From contig NZ_BONC01000014.1 in NCBI RefSeq assembly GCF_016862515.1, forward strand, positions 62,001 through 126,000: a DNA stretch of 64,000 nt, read 5' to 3'. Source of the stretch: Asanoa iriomotensis (lineage in GTDB: Bacteria; Actinomycetota; Actinomycetes; Mycobacteriales; Micromonosporaceae). The notes below the pieces were generated by a model. The model made no database searches. It had not been told where the DNA came from and worked only from the letters and a program-made list of their open reading frames with translations. Positions 25,280-34,482 of this stretch are shown in pieces. The position numbers were made by a program, and so were the translations under genes. The number at the start of each line of letters is the position of its first letter. Position 1 is the first letter of the stretch.

Positions 25280-26035
25280 TCAGGCCGCCCGGAGAACGTT
25301 GCGCTGCATGCGTTGCAGCTCCGGGGAAGGATCGAGTCCCAACTCGTTGTTGAGGGTCGCGTGGAGCCGACGGTACACGTCGAGCGCCTCGCCGCGCCGG
25401 CCGCAACGGCTGAGCGCCGACATGAGCTGCCCATGGAACCACTCGTTGAGCGGGTACACCGTGGTGAGCGAGCGTAGTTCGCCGATGAGCTCGCGGTGCC
25501 GGTTGAGCATCACGTCGGCCTGGATCCGGAGTTCGAGCGCCCGCAGCCGCTCCTCGGCAAGGAGCACCGCGTGAGCCTCGAGAAGCCGGCCGAGCGCCAC
25601 GTTTTCCAGTGGCGGCCCGGTCCACAGGCCCAGCGCCTGACGTAGCACCACGGCGGCCCGTTCCGGCTTTCTGGCCTCCAGGAGCGCGCTGCCTTCGGCG
25701 GCGAGGCGATGGAACATCTGCACGTCGATCTGCTCCGGGTCGACGACGAAGATGTAGCCGGGCCGCTTGGTGACGAACACCTCGCCGGCCGGACCGGTGA
25801 TGCCGGCCGCCTCGAACGCCCGGCGCAGTTGGTAGATGTACGTCTGCACGGTGGTGACCGCGCTCATCGGTGGCGAGTTGTCCCACAGCTCTTCGATGAG
25901 CCTGTCGACATGGATCACCTGATTCGCGCCGAGCATGAGTACGGCGAGAACCTTACGGACCATGGGTGGGCTGGGCGTGCAGTTCCTCCCGCGATGTAAA
26001 ACCGTGAGCTCGCCTAACAGATAGAATTGGGTCAT
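25280..26035 (-). CDS. SARP-family pathway activator
   Basis: A 251-residue regulator of the Streptomyces antibiotic regulatory protein type: OmpR-like winged helix (residues about 1-95, containing HVDRLIEELW and VQTYIYQLRRAF) then the bacterial transcriptional activation domain. SARPs bind direct repeats upstream of biosynthetic promoters and switch on aromatic polyketide clusters. Start ATG 26035 has GGGGAG 11 bases upstream; a GTG at 26047 is an alternative. First gene of a three-gene operon, facing a 719-base control region shared with the MMPL pump. Confidence 0.9.
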   Translation of the reverse strand: MTQFYLLGELTVLHRGRNCTPSPPMVRKVLAVLMLGANQVIHVDRLIEELWDNSPPMSAVTTVQTYIYQLRRAFEAAGITGPAGEVFVTKRPGYIFVVDPEQIDVQMFHRLAAEGSALLEARKPERAAVVLRQALGLWTGPPLENVALGRLLEAHAVLLAEERLRALELRIQADVMLNRHRELIGELRSLTTVYPLNEWFHGQLMSALSRCGRRGEALDVYRRLHATLNNELGLDPSPELQRMQRNVLRAA

Positions 26036-26754
26036 GTCAATGTCCACTCCCCCCGGCGCCGGAGTATGGATAGATCTCCGCCTGAGATCGAGCGAAACGC
26101 TAACGGCACATTGAGATCGGCTTCAAGAGGGCTATCCCAAGGAGGTGGCCGTTGGCCCATTAGGGCTAGCACTTAAGGCTCACATGACACCCTGGCCTCT
26201 GGACGCGATCTCCAGCGCCATGACGTAGACGGTCGGGATGGTTACTGACGGTGACGCCTCGTCGTGGCCGCCAAGATCCGACCTCGCCCGAGCCGGCATC
26301 GAAGCGCAGGTGATCCGCGCGCGCAAGCCCCCCTCTGAACAGGGAATATGCGGATGCGGACGGGCTGGTTGGCGACACGGCGGCGCATTGAGAGGGTCGA
26401 GCGGCTGGACAGATGACTGCTCCAGCTAGAATACTTGTCACCAAGTACTCTTCGCGGAGCATGATCTTAAAAGGATGGTGCCGGATGCTTCGCAAGGGGC
26501 CACCCCTGGGCCGTCGGAGGCCAGTGGGGTGCGCTCGCATGTGCGTGTGTGGGCATGCTGGTTGACGTAAAGTAATCGACTTGAATCAATGCAAGGTTTA
26601 TCTCAAAACAGAATCGGCCGCCACGATCGTCACACACTGTGAGAGTCGGTGGAGGTCACAAATGGCCCGCCTTGGCGCCTGGCACATCGGTCAGGACCGC
26701 GCAAGGGGTTGAGAATCGATTCGCGCCGGTTGGCAAACGGAGGGACGCCGCAGG
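26036..26754. other. 719-base non-coding control region between SARP and MMPL genes
   Basis: No convincing gene on either strand; the open frames here lack coding character and ribosome binding sites. It is more AT-rich than its surroundings around 26425-26650. It contains the PadR-type site at 26429-26451 and a TTGACG at 26562-26567 that could be a -35 box of the MMPL gene, without a good -10. TGAGATCG occurs twice (26083 and 26112). The length leaves room for a long leader or an unseen small RNA. Confidence 0.5.
26429..26451 (-). promoter_or_regulatory. Putative PadR binding site upstream of MMPL pump
   Basis: Read on the minus strand, half-sites AGAGTACT and AAGTATTC flank seven bases with a GGTG core. 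The whole 23-base element matches the site just before padR (36533-36555) at 20 of 23 positions. The plus strand also shows the inverted repeat TACTTG-4-CAAGTA. It is about 300 bases before the MMPL start, so the promoter may lie far upstream. Confidence 0.65.
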
Positions 26755-28869
26755 ATGGTACAGACCGAAACGCGGGACGAGGCGGGCACCGCTCCCCGCG
26801 GACCGAATCCGGGCCGCCTGGCCCGCTTCCCCGGCGGCAGGCGTACCAAATGGTTGGTCCTGGGGCTGTGGGTGGTCCTGCTCGCGGTCGCGGGTCCGGT
26901 TGCCGGCAAGCTCGAGAGCATCCAGAACGACGATCCGATCAGCTTCCTTCCGGCCAACGCGGAGTCCACGCAGGTCCACGAACTGGAGAACCGGTTCGAG
27001 AGCGACGTGACCCCCGCCGTCATCGTCTACGAGCGCGATGGCGGCGTCACGGCCGCCGACGAGGCCAAAGCGCGCGAGGACATCGGCCGGCTCAGCGCAC
27101 TCGGCAACCGTGCCGGTGACATCGTGGGACCCAACCGGTCCGAGGACGGCGAGGCGCTGCAGGTGATCCTGCCGCTGCACTACACGCAGGAGATCGACAA
27201 GGAAGTCAACGAGGTCAGAGACATCGTCGGCGGTGGAGAGTCCGGTCTGGACGTATACGTCACCGGACCGGCGGGTGCGCTGACCGACGTGGTCGAGGCG
27301 TTCGGAGACATCGACACCACCCTGCTGCTCACGGCACTCGCCGTGGTCGTCGTCCTGCTTCTGCTCATCTACCGGAGTCCGTTCCTCTGGTTCGTCCCGG
27401 TGGCCTGCACGCTGGTGGCGCTGTCGATGGCCCAGGCGGGGGTCTACCTGCTCGGCAAGTACTTCGACGTGAGCGTCAACGGGATGAGCTCCGGCATTCT
27501 GCTGGTCCTCGTCTTCGGCGTGGGCACCGACTACGCCCTGCTACTCATCGCCCGGTACCGCGAGGAGCTGCGCAGTCACCAGGACAAGCACGAGGCGATG
27601 GCGCTGGCGGTGAAGGGAGCCGGTCCGGCGATCCTCGCGTCCGCCGCGACGGTGATCATCGCGCTGCTCTTCCTGCTGCTGGCCGACCTCAACTCCAACA
27701 GCGGGCTAGGCCCGGTCGCGGCGGCCGGTGTGGCGTGCGCGTTCGTCGTCCTGATGACCCTGCTGCCGGCGCTCATGACGGTGTTGCCGCGGGGTGTGTT
27801 CTGGCCGGCGGTGCCGCGCTACGACCCGACGTTCGACGGCAGCGACGCCACCTCGGGTCACCGGACCTGGGGTCGGATCGCCAGCGTGGTGGGCGCGCGG
27901 CCTCGGGTGGTCTGGGTGGTGACGGCGCTCGTGCTCGGTGCGATGGCGTTCGGACTGACCTCGCTGAAGGCCACCGGTCTCGCCGACAAGGACAGCTTCG
28001 TCACCAAGCCCGAGTCGGTTTCCGGCGCCGAGGCGCTCGGTCGGCACTTCGCGGTTGGCTCGGCGGACCCGACCGTCGTGATCGGCGAGGCCGCGGCGGC
28101 CGGCCCGCTCCGCAGCACCCTGCAGGCGACTGAGGGCGTCGCGCAGGTCGGCGAACCGCTCACCGCGGACGGGCTCGTCCGGTTCGACGTGTCCCTTGCC
28201 GACGAGCCATACAGCCAAGCGGCTTTCGACACCGTGGAGCGACTGCGCACCGCAGTCGACAGCGTGCCGGACGCCGCGGCCAAGGTCGGCGGCTACACCG
28301 CCATCCGGCTGGACACGGTCGACGCCGCGGAACGCGATCGCGACCTGCTGATCCCCATCGTGCTGCTCGTGGTGCTCGCGGTGCTCATCGTGCTGTTGCG
28401 AGCTTTCGTCGCCCCGCTGCTGTTGATCGCGACGGTCGTGCTGTCGTTCGCGGCGGCGCTCGGGATCAGCGCGTTCCTGTTCGACACGGTGTTCAACTTC
28501 GCGGGTTCCGATCCGAACTTCCCGTTGCTCGCCTTCGTCTTCCTCGTAGCGCTCGGTGTCGACTACAACATCTTCCTCGTCACCCGGGTACGCGAAGAGG
28601 CCGTCCACGTCGGCACCCGGGCCGGCGTGATCCGCGGACTGGTGCTGACCGGAGGCGTGATCACCTCTGCGGGACTCGTCCTGGCGGCGACCTTCGCCGC
28701 GGCCACGTCGCTGCCGCTGGTGTCGATGATCCAGCTCGGGTTCGCGGTCGCGCTCGGCGTGCTGCTGGACACCTTCATCGTCCGGTCCCTGCTGGTGCCG
28801 GCCCTGTCGCTGGACGTGGGTCGGCGAATCTGGTGGCCCAGCCGCCTGGCGAAGCAGAGCAGGCACTGA
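26755..28869 (+). CDS. MMPL/RND-family exporter
   Basis: A 704-residue membrane pump with the MMPL layout: a short basic cytoplasmic N-terminus, TM1 near residue 40, a periplasmic-type loop, a five-helix block (residues about 180-340), a second loop, and a second block (about 530-690). It is normal length for actinobacterial MMPL proteins in antibiotic clusters, which export lipids or the antibiotic itself using proton motive force. ATG after GGAGGG. A PadR-type site about 300 bases upstream suggests induction with the DrrAB exporter. A hairpin separates it from the P450 downstream. Confidence 0.9.
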   Translation: MVQTETRDEAGTAPRGPNPGRLARFPGGRRTKWLVLGLWVVLLAVAGPVAGKLESIQNDDPISFLPANAESTQVHELENRFESDVTPAVIVYERDGGVTAADEAKAREDIGRLSALGNRAGDIVGPNRSEDGEALQVILPLHYTQEIDKEVNEVRDIVGGGESGLDVYVTGPAGALTDVVEAFGDIDTTLLLTALAVVVVLLLLIYRSPFLWFVPVACTLVALSMAQAGVYLLGKYFDVSVNGMSSGILLVLVFGVGTDYALLLIARYREELRSHQDKHEAMALAVKGAGPAILASAATVIIALLFLLLADLNSNSGLGPVAAAGVACAFVVLMTLLPALMTVLPRGVFWPAVPRYDPTFDGSDATSGHRTWGRIASVVGARPRVVWVVTALVLGAMAFGLTSLKATGLADKDSFVTKPESVSGAEALGRHFAVGSADPTVVIGEAAAAGPLRSTLQATEGVAQVGEPLTADGLVRFDVSLADEPYSQAAFDTVERLRTAVDSVPDAAAKVGGYTAIRLDTVDAAERDRDLLIPIVLLVVLAVLIVLLRAFVAPLLLIATVVLSFAAALGISAFLFDTVFNFAGSDPNFPLLAFVFLVALGVDYNIFLVTRVREEAVHVGTRAGVIRGLVLTGGVITSAGLVLAATFAAATSLPLVSMIQLGFAVALGVLLDTFIVRSLLVPALSLDVGRRIWWPSRLAKQSRH

Positions 28870-28892
28870 TTCCTCGGAGCCGCAGGGATCAG

Positions 28893-28926
28893 ACCGGCGG
28901 GCGGCGCGCGTGCGTCGCCCGCCGGT
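28893..28926. terminator. Terminator-like hairpin after MMPL gene
   Basis: A perfect 11-base GC stem (28893-28903 with 28916-28926) and a 12-base loop, 24 bases after the MMPL stop and 115 bases before the next gene. It could end or weaken readthrough into the P450. Confidence 0.6.
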
Positions 28927-29041
28927 TGCCTGTATCGAGCGGATCTTCGGCCTACCTCGAGGCGGGGTTGAGAGGCTGGGGCCTGGCCGCAGTGACTCAC
29001 CTGGGCGCGGCCGCCATCCGGCCTGCAACGAGGAGGCGACC

Positions 29042-30256
29042 TTGTCTGTCGACAGCGTGCCACCCGCATTTCCGTTCGTCTCGGCCGATGCGCTCGAGCC
29101 ACCGGCCGAATACGCGAAGCTGCGCCAAGAGGAGCCGGTCGCGCGGGTGACCCTGCCCTCGGGCGACCTCGCCTGGCTGGTCACCCGATACGAGGACGTG
29201 CGGAAGGTGCTCGCCGACCGGCGGTTCAGCAGGGAAGCCATCACCGCGCCCGGCGCACCGAGAGTCCTGCCGATCGCCAAGGGTTCGAAGTCCATCTTCG
29301 TCATGGACCCACCCGAGCACACCCGGTTGCGCGGCCTGGTGGCCAAGGCGTTCGGGCTGCGTGCGATGGAAGGACTGCGGCCGACCGTCCAGCGCATTTC
29401 CGACGACCTGCTGACCGCGATGGTGAAGGACGGGTCGTCGGCCGACCTCATCTCCGCGTACGCCCAGCCGCTGCCGATCGCCGTGATCTGCGCGATCCTC
29501 GGTGTCCCGGAAGCGGATGTTCCGCAGTTCCGCGAGTGGACCGACGTCATGCTCAGCTTCCACCGCAGCGCCGAGCAACAGGTCCTGGACGCACGGCGGC
29601 AGCTCAGCGACTATCTGCTCACCCTCATCGAGGCGAAGCGGGCGCAACCGGCCGACGATCTGCTGACCGCCCTCGTCCTGGCGCAGGACCAGGGCGACCG
29701 GCTCACCACCGAGGAACTGCTGGCCTTCGGATACACGCTGCTGGGAGCGGGATACCACGCCACGACCGCGCAGATCGTGCACGCCGTGCTCGCCCTGATG
29801 CGCTGGCCCGAGGAGCGGCACCGGCTACGTGAGAACCCGAGTCTGCTGACCACGGCCGTCGACGAGTGCCTTCGCCGGTCGCAGGCGGGCGGAGGACTGG
29901 GGGCGCTACGGATCGCCACCGAGACCGTCGAGATCGCCGGCGTCATGATTCACGCTGGTGACGCCGTGCTGCCGATGATCAATTCGGCCAACCGGGACGA
30001 GTCCGTCTTCGCTTCGGCGGACGGCTTCGACCCGACCCGGGCACCGAATCCACACATCGCATTCGGCTACGGCATCCACCACTGCATCGGCATGCCGCTC
30101 GGCCGGATGGAGCTTGAGATCGCGCTCGACGGCCTGCTCAACCGCTTGCCGGAGCTGCGGTTGACCCTGCCGGAAGCACAGATCACGTGGAACGTACACG
30201 TGGCTTTCCCGCGCCCGGTCGAGGTGCCGATCGCCTGGCGACCGGTGGATAGCTGA
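29042..30256 (+). CDS. Cytochrome P450 (B)
   Basis: A 404-residue P450 with heme loop FGYGIHHCIG and ExxR in ECLRR. By spacing from the following helix, its I-helix AGYHATT has Ala where the acid of the usual E/D-T pair stands, and Tyr at the conserved glycine position. The TTG start at 29042 is chosen because AGGAGG lies seven bases before it; the frame is open further upstream. Likely a late oxidation (hydroxylation, ring bridge or phenol coupling). No ferredoxin is adjacent, so it may share the one at 18196. Confidence 0.88.
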   Translation: MSVDSVPPAFPFVSADALEPPAEYAKLRQEEPVARVTLPSGDLAWLVTRYEDVRKVLADRRFSREAITAPGAPRVLPIAKGSKSIFVMDPPEHTRLRGLVAKAFGLRAMEGLRPTVQRISDDLLTAMVKDGSSADLISAYAQPLPIAVICAILGVPEADVPQFREWTDVMLSFHRSAEQQVLDARRQLSDYLLTLIEAKRAQPADDLLTALVLAQDQGDRLTTEELLAFGYTLLGAGYHATTAQIVHAVLALMRWPEERHRLRENPSLLTTAVDECLRRSQAGGGLGALRIATETVEIAGVMIHAGDAVLPMINSANRDESVFASADGFDPTRAPNPHIAFGYGIHHCIGMPLGRMELEIALDGLLNRLPELRLTLPEAQITWNVHVAFPRPVEVPIAWRPVDS

Positions 30257-30461
30257 CTCACTATCTGCCGCACGGGTACGCGCTTGCGCATGCGATGAAC
30301 CCGACACGCTGCCAGAGGTGTATCGTCGCAGCTCGGTCCGAAAGGGACCGATTCCGGACCCGGAGCTTGCCATCTCCGGCCGAGCGTGACCCTACGTCGC
30401 CGCCCCAGCGGCTTCCGCTGATCTATGATATCGAATCACGCAGATGATGCGGGGGGACGCA

Positions 30462-31235
30462 ATGGCGATGGGGGAGACGCCGGGCCATGCCCGGGCGGAT
30501 GGACATCGGGGTTCGGGCCCGGCCGATAAGCGTGCCGTCCCGGCGCACGACGTCGCGAAGACGGTTGTGCTGGTCGACGGGTACGCGCTCGTCCGCAAAG
30601 GCATGCGGGCCGTGCTCGAGGCGCAGGCGTCGCTGCGCGTCGTGGGCGAGGCCGGCGACAGCGACAGCGCGATCTCCGAGGTGGCTCTGCAACAACCCGA
30701 CGTGGTGCTGTTCGATATCGACATGTGGCAGGACCGGGTCACGCCGACCGTGCGCAAGATCCGTGAGATGTCGCCGAAATCGCGGATCGTCGTGCTGACG
30801 ACGAACGACAATCCGCACCTCCTGGGTGTGCTGGTGTTGATCGGCATCAGGGCCTATCTCGTGAAGAGTGTCGGCTGGTCACTGCTCATTTCTGCCATAC
30901 ACGAGACATGTGTGCAGAACGACAACATTTTGTTACTGCTTTCGCAACAGTCCTTCCCGCGCATAGCCAGTCGCAACGAGAATCTGCTGTCACCGCGCGA
31001 GCTGGAGGTTCTGGAGCTCGTCTCGTTTGCCCTGAGCAACGTCCAGATCGCCTCGCACCTGCGGGTGTCGGAGGCGACCATCAAGCGTCACCTCCGCAAC
31101 ATCTTCGTCAAGCTCGGCGCCGTCTCGCGCATCGACGCGGTCAACAAGGCCGCCGCCGCGTTCCTCATCGCGTCGCCGAGCGGACAACCGAACAGCATGG
31201 CGGGCGCCGTTCCGGAACGCGGCAAGCCGAACTGA
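30462..31235 (+). CDS. LuxR/NarL-type response regulator
   Basis: About 257 residues. A receiver domain (residues about 30-145) has LFDIDMW with the probable phospho-acceptor Asp and LTTND. A C-terminal LuxR HTH has LSPRELEVLELV and VSEATIKRHLRNIF. No histidine kinase gene is in the window, so it may be orphan or respond to a ligand. Start is uncertain: ATG 30462 follows GGGGGGA, while an ATG at 30444 has no such site. A probable pathway regulator. The 205 bases upstream contain a weak hairpin (30333-30351) and no gene. Confidence 0.87.
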   Translation: MAMGETPGHARADGHRGSGPADKRAVPAHDVAKTVVLVDGYALVRKGMRAVLEAQASLRVVGEAGDSDSAISEVALQQPDVVLFDIDMWQDRVTPTVRKIREMSPKSRIVVLTTNDNPHLLGVLVLIGIRAYLVKSVGWSLLISAIHETCVQNDNILLLLSQQSFPRIASRNENLLSPRELEVLELVSFALSNVQIASHLRVSEATIKRHLRNIFVKLGAVSRIDAVNKAAAAFLIASPSGQPNSMAGAVPERGKPN

Positions 31236-31251
31236 CGCCCGCACCGTCCGT

Positions 31252-33294
31252 TCACTCCGGATGGTTGTGCGCGTGCTCCCCGAGCATGTACGGCGTGCTG
31301 ACGCCCTCGTAGGCGAGGTGCAGCACCATGCCGAGCTGGGTGTGCACGAAGTCGTGGCAGTGGTCCATCCACAGTCCCGGGTTGTCGGCGCGGAAGCCGA
31401 CCTCCCACGCCTCACCCGGCGCGACGTTGAGCGTGTCCATCACCATGGGGCTTCCGGTGACCGGCTGACCGTTGCGCGACAGCACGAGCATGTGATGGCC
31501 GTGGAGGTGCATCGGGTGGTTCTCGGTGCCACGGTTGACGAAGCGCATCTTCACCAGGTCACCTTCGCGGACCATGTGGACCGGCGCGTTCGGGAAGACC
31601 CGCCCGTTGACCGTCTGCCGCAGCGCGAACTTGCCGTTGTAGAAACCCAGCCAGTCGTCGAGCACCAGGTTGAACGTCCGGTCGAAAGAACTTGAGGCGT
31701 TGAACGGTGTGTCGCTGGCGCTGCCGTACGCCGTCGGATCGAAGACCGGTCCCTCGGTGTCGGGCGCGACGTCGCCGGCGCCGTCCGGTTGGAGGAGCAG
31801 GCCGTGGGAGACGTCGCCCAGCTCGGCCAGGCGCACCGGTCGTGACGGCATCACGAACTCGAGGTCGTAACGGCCCGCCGCGCTCAAAGGCAGCTGATAA
31901 CCGTTCACCTCGGTGGGCCCGTTGACGTCGGTGCCGTCGAGCGCGGTGACGCGGTATGGCGTGCCGGTCAGCGTGAAGGTCGCCGGCTTGTTGCTGGTGT
32001 TGATCAGGCGCAGCCGCACCCGCCGGCCGGCCTCCATCTGCCGGCGTTCGAGTGCATCCGCCGCGCCGAAGGCCCGCCGGGCGCCGCTGGACGCATCCCA
32101 GATGTGGAACGGAACGGCGATGTCCTCGTCCACCGGCCGCTGCACCGTGCGGGGCTCGATGACCAGTGCACCGAACAGTCCGCGTCCCACCTGCTCCGAC
32201 GCTAGTTGGTGCGAGTGGTACCACCGGGTGCCGACCTCGTCGGCGACGAACCGGTAGGTGTGCGTCTGGCCGGTGCGCACCGCGTTCTGCGTCATGCCCG
32301 GAACGCCGTCTTCGGCGTTGGGCACGTCGACGCCGTGCCAGTGGATGGTGACCGGCACCGAGGGAATGTTGTTGACGAGCTTGATCTCCACCAGTTCGCC
32401 TTCGCGAACCCGCAGCTCGGGCCCCGGCACCTGACCGTTGAACGTCCACGCCTCGACCGTCGCCCCCGAGGTGAGCGGAACCTTGGCCGCCTGGGCGGTG
32501 AGCGTGAACGACCGGTCCGGCTGGCGGTCCCGCGGGCCCGTGAGCGTCTCGACGCTGATGCCGCCTTCATGGGTCTGCGGGAAGGTGGAACCACCGCCGA
32601 ACTCGGTGACGCCCTGCATCATGTTGTAGGTGTCGGGGAACGCGCTGGCGCGCATCGACGTGACGAACACCGCGGCGCCGGCCGCCAGGACGACGGCCGT
32701 GACCGCGGCCCGCACGGCGATCCGCCGGCCGCGCGGTGCACGGGGCACGCCGGCCGCGCGCCGTCGGTGTGCCCACCACAGGAGCGTGACGGCCAGCACG
32801 AGCAGCACGCTGACCGTCAGCAGGAACACGGGACCGAGCCGGGCCGGGGGCAGAAACACCTCGAAGAGGCCGAGAGCCGTGCCGACCAACGCCACCCGTA
32901 CGGGCACCAGGGTCCACAGTGACGTCGCTGCGGCCCGTGCCTCCGCCGACGGTGCGGAGTCCGGCGCCGCCGTCCGCGCCATGCGCAACAGCCGGGGCAC
33001 GGTGAACAGCGCGACGACGATCGCCGGAACCGTGGCGAGAACGACGGTGAGGAGTTTGCGGTCGGCGATGATCTGCCAACCGAAACTGCTCGCCAGCACT
33101 GCTGTGAACACCCACCGGGCCGCGGTCAGCAGCAGCCCGACCGCGGCCAGCACCAGGCTTATTCGGGCCCACCTGCGCATTCGTCTCTGCGTCGATCGGG
33201 TGGTCAGCAACCTGGTCGCGACGGTGGTGGCCAGCCAGACGAGAAAGAGAAAGATCGAAACCTGGAAGTCAACCTGGAGCAGTGTTCCGTACAT
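31252..33294 (-). CDS. Membrane-anchored multicopper oxidase
   Basis: A 680-residue fusion. Residues about 1-235 have six hydrophobic helices. The rest is a laccase-like oxidase with all four copper motifs: HWHGVDVP, WYHSHQ, HPMHLHGH and HCHDFVHTQLGM, the last with Cys, three His and the axial Met of the type 1 copper. It should oxidise phenols or metal ions with oxygen at the outer face of the membrane. In this cluster a role in phenol coupling, quinone formation or detoxifying the secreted polyphenol is possible; copper tolerance is the alternative. It is a single-gene unit between the LuxR gene and a terminator. Confidence 0.9.
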   Translation of the reverse strand: MYGTLLQVDFQVSIFLFLVWLATTVATRLLTTRSTQRRMRRWARISLVLAAVGLLLTAARWVFTAVLASSFGWQIIADRKLLTVVLATVPAIVVALFTVPRLLRMARTAAPDSAPSAEARAAATSLWTLVPVRVALVGTALGLFEVFLPPARLGPVFLLTVSVLLVLAVTLLWWAHRRRAAGVPRAPRGRRIAVRAAVTAVVLAAGAAVFVTSMRASAFPDTYNMMQGVTEFGGGSTFPQTHEGGISVETLTGPRDRQPDRSFTLTAQAAKVPLTSGATVEAWTFNGQVPGPELRVREGELVEIKLVNNIPSVPVTIHWHGVDVPNAEDGVPGMTQNAVRTGQTHTYRFVADEVGTRWYHSHQLASEQVGRGLFGALVIEPRTVQRPVDEDIAVPFHIWDASSGARRAFGAADALERRQMEAGRRVRLRLINTSNKPATFTLTGTPYRVTALDGTDVNGPTEVNGYQLPLSAAGRYDLEFVMPSRPVRLAELGDVSHGLLLQPDGAGDVAPDTEGPVFDPTAYGSASDTPFNASSSFDRTFNLVLDDWLGFYNGKFALRQTVNGRVFPNAPVHMVREGDLVKMRFVNRGTENHPMHLHGHHMLVLSRNGQPVTGSPMVMDTLNVAPGEAWEVGFRADNPGLWMDHCHDFVHTQLGMVLHLAYEGVSTPYMLGEHAHNHPE

Positions 33295-33380
33295 GTGATG
33301 AGGTTTCCGATCCCGTCAGGCGATTGGCGGCGGTCAACGACGTCGCGGCTACGGTCACGGTCAATGTTATATACGGCGGC

Positions 33381-33401
33381 AACCCCCGGGAGCCGGGGGT
33401 T
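33381..33401. terminator. Terminator hairpin after O-methyltransferase (C)
   Basis: A perfect 9-base stem (33381-33389 with 33393-33401, AACCCCCGG type) and GAG loop. On the minus strand it lies 19 bases past the methyltransferase stop and before the multicopper oxidase promoter. Confidence 0.72.
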
Positions 33402-33420
33402 CCCACCGCACTGATTCCAC

Positions 33421-34449
33421 TTAGCGCTGTTTGCGTCCGACCACGAGGATGTCGCTGCTGCCGAGCGCGGCGGCCGAGGTGTCCTGGAAACCGGCCTCGC
33501 GCAGCCAGCGCTGGCAGTCGACCGAGGTGTATTCGCCACCGCCGCGCGTCGCCACCAGCATGGTGAGGCTGGTCAGCAGGTTCGTCAGGCCGCTCAGCTC
33601 GTCGTCGAGCATCGGATCGTAAACCAGCAGTGCGCCGCCAGGTCGTACCGCCGCATAGGCATTCTTCAGCAGCAATTGGCGCTGTTCGTTGTTCCAGTCC
33701 TCCAGAACGTGACCGATGATCAGCACATCACCCTCGGGAAGGGGGTCGGAGAAGAAGTCCCCGCCGCGGAATGTGGTGCGGTCGGCCAAGCCGATCGCAG
33801 CCATGTGCTCGGTGAACGCGGCCTCGACCGGCGGGAGGTCGAAGACCGTCGCCTCGAGGTGCGGGTGCGCCTTGATCAGGGACGCCACCAGGTTGCCGCG
33901 CGCGCCGCCGATGTCGACCACGGACCGGTGGCCGGACCAGTCGAAGGCCCGGGCCAGCAGGGGACCGAGGATGCTGTTGAGCCCGTCCATCATCGCGAGG
34001 AAGTCACGCATCGCGTCCGGGTTCTCGTACAGGTTGCTGAACATGTTGCCGCGCGCGCGTACCTGGTCGAGTTGGGCCTCGCCGGTGCGCAGCGCGTCGG
34101 TGAAGTTGCCCCACGCTCCGTAGAGGACCCGGTTGGCCCGGTCGAGGAAGCTGCCCATGTAGGTCGACGCGCCACGGACGAGGTAGCGGTCGGACAGTTC
34201 CGTGTTGGCGAACGACTCGCCGGTGTGCGCGAGCAGGCCCATCCGTACGAGCGCGTTGAGGAAGTCGCGGACGCCGCGCCCGTGCAGTTCGAGGCGCCTC
34301 CGCAGCTGTTCTTCCGTCTGCGCACCCTCGTGCAGCACGGTGAACAGCCCGAGTTCGACCGCGCTGAGCATTACCTTCGACCCGCAGAATGCCATGCCCA
34401 GCTCGACGATCTTGCTCGCGTCCGGCTGCACGGCGACGTTTTCGTTCAT
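33421..34449 (-). CDS. SAM-dependent O-methyltransferase (C)
   Basis: A 342-residue methyltransferase, close paralogue of enzyme A at 14381 over the whole length (shared VVD-GGARGNL, VFDLP, LLVYDPMLD). The catalytic-base motif reads GHVLEDW, with Glu in place of the His found in A. It probably acts on a different hydroxyl of the same scaffold. It follows O-methyltransferase D by 33 bases in a two-gene operon that ends at the hairpin 33381-33401. Confidence 0.88.
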   Translation of the reverse strand: MNENVAVQPDASKIVELGMAFCGSKVMLSAVELGLFTVLHEGAQTEEQLRRRLELHGRGVRDFLNALVRMGLLAHTGESFANTELSDRYLVRGASTYMGSFLDRANRVLYGAWGNFTDALRTGEAQLDQVRARGNMFSNLYENPDAMRDFLAMMDGLNSILGPLLARAFDWSGHRSVVDIGGARGNLVASLIKAHPHLEATVFDLPPVEAAFTEHMAAIGLADRTTFRGGDFFSDPLPEGDVLIIGHVLEDWNNEQRQLLLKNAYAAVRPGGALLVYDPMLDDELSGLTNLLTSLTMLVATRGGGEYTSVDCQRWLREAGFQDTSAAALGSSDILVVGRKQR

Positions 34450-34482
34450 GTTTCCTGGACCTCCTGGACGATGTCGGGTGAC

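Noticed and set aside
26083-26119. Direct repeat TGAGATCG at 26083-26090 and 26112-26119 as a SARP box
   Set aside because: The 29-base spacing does not fit the 11- or 22-base periodicity of SARP sites and the repeat is only eight bases.
26166-26540. A 124-codon minus-strand open frame in the SARP-MMPL intergenic region
   Set aside because: No ribosome binding site, no recognisable domain and an amino acid mix typical of non-coding high-GC frames.
26461-26562. A possible short peptide gene starting at ATG 26461
   Set aside because: The ribosome binding site is one base from the ATG and nothing supports translation; it was not listed.
30333-30351. A 7-base hairpin (TCGGTCC/GGACCGA) between P450 B and the LuxR gene as terminator
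   Set aside because: Short stem with weak context; it could be chance, so transcription may continue through.
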